Of a stretch of 7,329 nt of DNA, positions 5,733-7,329 are shown piece by piece. Source of the DNA: an uncultured Flammeovirgaceae bacterium (GTDB taxonomy: Bacteria > Bacteroidota > Bacteroidia > Cytophagales > Cyclobacteriaceae); NCBI GenBank assembly GCA_946480685.1, contig CAMLLI010000197.1, positions 1 through 7,329 of the forward strand. Reading direction: 5' to 3'. The stretch's first letter is position 1, and the number at the start of each line of letters is the position of its first letter. The translations under genes were made by a program, and so were the position numbers. The notes beneath the pieces are model-generated. The model worked only from the letters and a program-made list of their open reading frames with translations, was not told the DNA's origin and ran no database searches.

Positions 5733-6485
5733 ATGAAAATGACTAAATTTCTTTTGCTTGCAGTAGCATTTTTTGCGTTCTCGTGTTCTAGCGATGACGA
5801 TGAAGCAAGTTCAAGTCTCGAGAACCAAGCGTTAAGTCTTACTGAAAGCAATAACGTTATCGTTGCGCCTTCAGCTCTTCAGACATCTGAAGATGAAAAT
5901 GCACAAAGGGTTGTCGGGTACATCGGAATGGCCAACCAAATGAGCTCTTACCTTTCTTATATGAAAGTGCCGGATGGAGCTGTAAAATCAACAACACGTA
6001 TTACTGCCTCTAATGGCCGCGTTGATGCAACCGGTGATGTAGTGGTATATGTATGGAGCGATACGCAAAGCGATTATAAAGTTGCTTACCAGATCAGTGA
6101 AGCAGCAGATAGCTATGTATTCGAAATCTTCCTTACGCTGCCAGGTCAAACCGGCTGGTTAAAATATTTCCACGCGGAAGAGAAGAAAGATCGCAGCGCT
6201 GGTCTGATGAATATATATAACATTTTTGGCGACAATGCTTCAGAAGTTATACTGGCTTATAAGTGGAGCCGCAGTGGTGATGTCTTCACATTTACAATGA
6301 CCAGCAGTGCAGCTGACTTCAAATTCGTAATGAACGTAAATCAGAAAACAAAAGCTGGTGACGTAGTATACTACCTCGGTGGTGTAAAAGCGTACGAAAT
6401 GGAATGGGACGCTCAAGGTAACGGAAGCTGGACATGGTATGACGAAGAAGGCAACGTTGAAGACAGCGGTACCTGGACCGTATAA
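5733..6485 (+). CDS. Surface lipoprotein of unknown function
   Basis: This 250-residue protein starts MKMTKFLLLAVAFFAFSC, a short type II signal peptide with C18 as the lipid site. SSDDDE follows directly, a strong acidic export tag of the Bacteroidota type, so the protein is probably on the outer face of the outer membrane. A Ser/Asn/Glu-rich linker (about 19-58) precedes a region rich in alternating aromatic and polar residues that looks like an all-beta fold (about 60-250). It includes DVVVYVWSDTQSDYKVAYQI, then YVFEIFLTLPGQTGWLKYFH. It ends with EMEWDAQGNGSWTWYDEEGN, then VEDSGTWTV, a repeat-like hairpin of WxxxGxGxWxW type. I cannot assign a family. A second ATG at 5739 would shorten it by two residues without effect. 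It is flanked by a gene-poor region and its own terminator, so it is probably monocistronic. Confidence 0.85.
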   Translation: MKMTKFLLLAVAFFAFSCSSDDDEASSSLENQALSLTESNNVIVAPSALQTSEDENAQRVVGYIGMANQMSSYLSYMKVPDGAVKSTTRITASNGRVDATGDVVVYVWSDTQSDYKVAYQISEAADSYVFEIFLTLPGQTGWLKYFHAEEKKDRSAGLMNIYNIFGDNASEVILAYKWSRSGDVFTFTMTSSAADFKFVMNVNQKTKAGDVVYYLGGVKAYEMEWDAQGNGSWTWYDEEGNVEDSGTWTV

Positions 6486-6511
6486 AAATATATAGCTTTA
6501 ATCTTAAGGAG

Positions 6512-6538
6512 GGTGTTGCCAAAAGCAACACCTTTTTT
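6512..6538 (+). terminator. Intrinsic terminator after the surface lipoprotein
   Basis: GGTGTTGC (6512-6519) pairs perfectly with GCAACACC (6525-6532) around a CAAAA loop, and six T residues follow (6533-6538). It begins 27 bp after the stop codon. The stem, loop and T-run are all textbook. Confidence 0.92.
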
Positions 6539-6600
6539 ATTTGTTGCCTGCGTGATGTTCTTCATCAACATGTTAATCTTCCTGTCCCAAATCATTTTTA

Positions 6601-6608
6601 TATATTTG
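6601..6608 (+). promoter_or_regulatory. Bacteroidota -7 promoter element for the PgeF-family gene
   Basis: TATATTTG is an exact TAnnTTTG match, 38 bp before the ATG at 6647, and would give a leader of roughly 30-35 nt. It lies between the preceding terminator and the gene, as expected for an independent transcript. No clear TTG -33 element is visible. Confidence 0.6.
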
Positions 6609-6632
6609 AGACAACGAAGAACGCAGACATCC

Positions 6633-6637
6633 GGAGG
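6633..6637 (+). promoter_or_regulatory. Shine-Dalgarno-like GGAGG before the PgeF-family gene
   Basis: GGAGG ends 9 bp before the ATG at 6647, ideal spacing for ribosome binding. It is unusual because the other starts in this window have no such sequence, and Bacteroidota generally do not rely on it. It supports this start codon. Confidence 0.5.
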
Positions 6638-6646
6638 GAATAGATT

Positions 6647-7329
6647 ATGAAGAAGTTACAAATCGGGAACCTGGCACTATGGCAATTTGAAGACCTTGCA
6701 AGGGAATCTTCCATCCGGCATTTTGTTACCGACCGTGATTCGAATGTTGGAGGAAACGAATTTACTTTGAGCTTTTCAAGTTCTCCTGATAAGGAATTGA
6801 TCCGGCACAATCGGCACCTGTTGGCAAAAGCCATGGGTATAGATGATACAAAGCTATATTTCCCTTCGCAGGTGCACAAAACGAGAATCGTTCGTGTTAC
6901 AAGTCATACGTCAAAAGACGAACTGATGGAAACCGATGCTCTCATTACCAATGAGTCCGGTATATGTATTGCTGTGATGTCAGCCGATTGCGTTCCTGTT
7001 CTTCTGTATGATAAAAAGAATAAAGCGGTTGGCGCAGTTCACTCCGGTTGGCGCGGCACTGTTGCGCGTATACTCGAAAAGACGTTGCACGAGATGCAGG
7101 CAACATTCGGAACAAAAGGTGAAGATCTCGTTGCAGGTATAGGGCCATCTGTTAGCCAGGATTCATACGAAGTAGGCGAAGAGGTTGTGAACGAAGTAAC
7201 GAGTGCATTTAGTGGCGCCAGCACGCTGCTGATTCCACAACCAAACAACAAAGCCAAACTGGATCTCTGGAAAGCAAACCGTGTACTGCTTCAGGAATTT
7301 GGTGTACACCCGTCTAATATTGAAATATC
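6647..7329 (+). CDS. pgeF: PgeF/YfiH/LACC1-family (Cu-oxidase_4) protein, 3' end outside window
   Basis: The plus-strand frame opens at the ATG at 6647 and continues for 227 codons to the edge. Family members are about 240-270 residues, so little is missing. It contains the family's metal-site blocks: SQVHKT with H77, MSADCVPVLLYD with C115, and GAVHSGWRGTV with H132. Together these are the His-Cys-His zinc ligands. The GIGPSVSQDSYEVGEEV block (about 165-181) is also diagnostic. Known members include E. coli YfiH (PgeF), reported to prevent wrong amino acids such as serine from entering peptidoglycan precursors, and bacterial and mammalian homologues with purine nucleoside phosphorylase and adenosine deaminase activity. 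Older 'laccase' or 'polyphenol oxidase' names are less well supported. It is cytoplasmic, with no signal peptide. It has its own -7 element and a GGAGG site, and no neighbour hints at a special role. Confidence 0.93.
   Translation, partial: MKKLQIGNLALWQFEDLARESSIRHFVTDRDSNVGGNEFTLSFSSSPDKELIRHNRHLLAKAMGIDDTKLYFPSQVHKTRIVRVTSHTSKDELMETDALITNESGICIAVMSADCVPVLLYDKKNKAVGAVHSGWRGTVARILEKTLHEMQATFGTKGEDLVAGIGPSVSQDSYEVGEEVVNEVTSAFSGASTLLIPQPNNKAKLDLWKANRVLLQEFGVHPSNIEI

Noticed and set aside
5851..5860. ATAACGTTAT, the core of the 16-bp palindrome, occurs again inside the surface lipoprotein gene
   Set aside because: It is inside a coding region, only the inner 10 bp are symmetric, and the flanks do not match, so chance is the simplest reading.
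6598..7257. Minus-strand open frames opposite the PgeF-family gene
   Set aside because: The plus strand encodes an unmistakable PgeF-family protein; these frames are shadows with low-complexity translations.

Overview
The window looks like a chromosomal segment from a member of the Bacteroidota. Four things point there: a type IX secretion (T9SS) C-terminal sorting domain on a secreted enzyme; three lipoproteins, two of which carry the acidic stretch after the lipid-bearing Cys that is typical of surface-exported lipoproteins in this phylum; three exact matches to the phylum's TAnnTTTG -7 promoter element; and a general lack of Shine-Dalgarno sequences. GC content is moderate by eye. I cannot name the genus. 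There are no rRNA or tRNA genes, no CRISPR array and no intact mobile element.

Layout from left to right. The 5' part of a flavodoxin-fold gene of the type annotated as dialkylresorcinol condensing enzyme (DarA-like) runs off the left edge on the minus strand. A short intergenic region rich in inverted repeats follows, including a perfect 16-bp palindrome of LacI-operator type. Next is a minus-strand gene for a secreted alginate-lyase-family polysaccharide lyase with a T9SS tail. A 350-bp divergent region follows, holding a perfect 14-bp inverted repeat over a likely promoter. It leads into a plus-strand gene for a surface lipoprotein with a PKD-like WGDGT segment and a leucine-rich-like tail, closed by a strong terminator. 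Then come a small His/Asp-rich orphan protein (minus) and, divergent from it, a two-gene unit of an XRE regulator with a C-terminal leucine-zipper-like coiled coil followed 7 bp later by a lipoprotein of unknown function. The right part holds a surface lipoprotein of unknown function with its own terminator, and the 5' part of a multicopper-oxidase-like PgeF/YfiH/LACC1-family gene that runs off the right edge.

The genes do not form one obvious pathway. The alginate lyase is not flanked by SusC/SusD genes, so it is not in a recognisable polysaccharide utilisation locus. The best candidates for something undescribed are the XRE-zipper/lipoprotein pair, with a probable leaderless transcript and direct repeats in the promoter region, together with its divergent small neighbour, and the unexplained palindromic control sites. 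I see no convincing defence, toxin-antitoxin or mobile system here.
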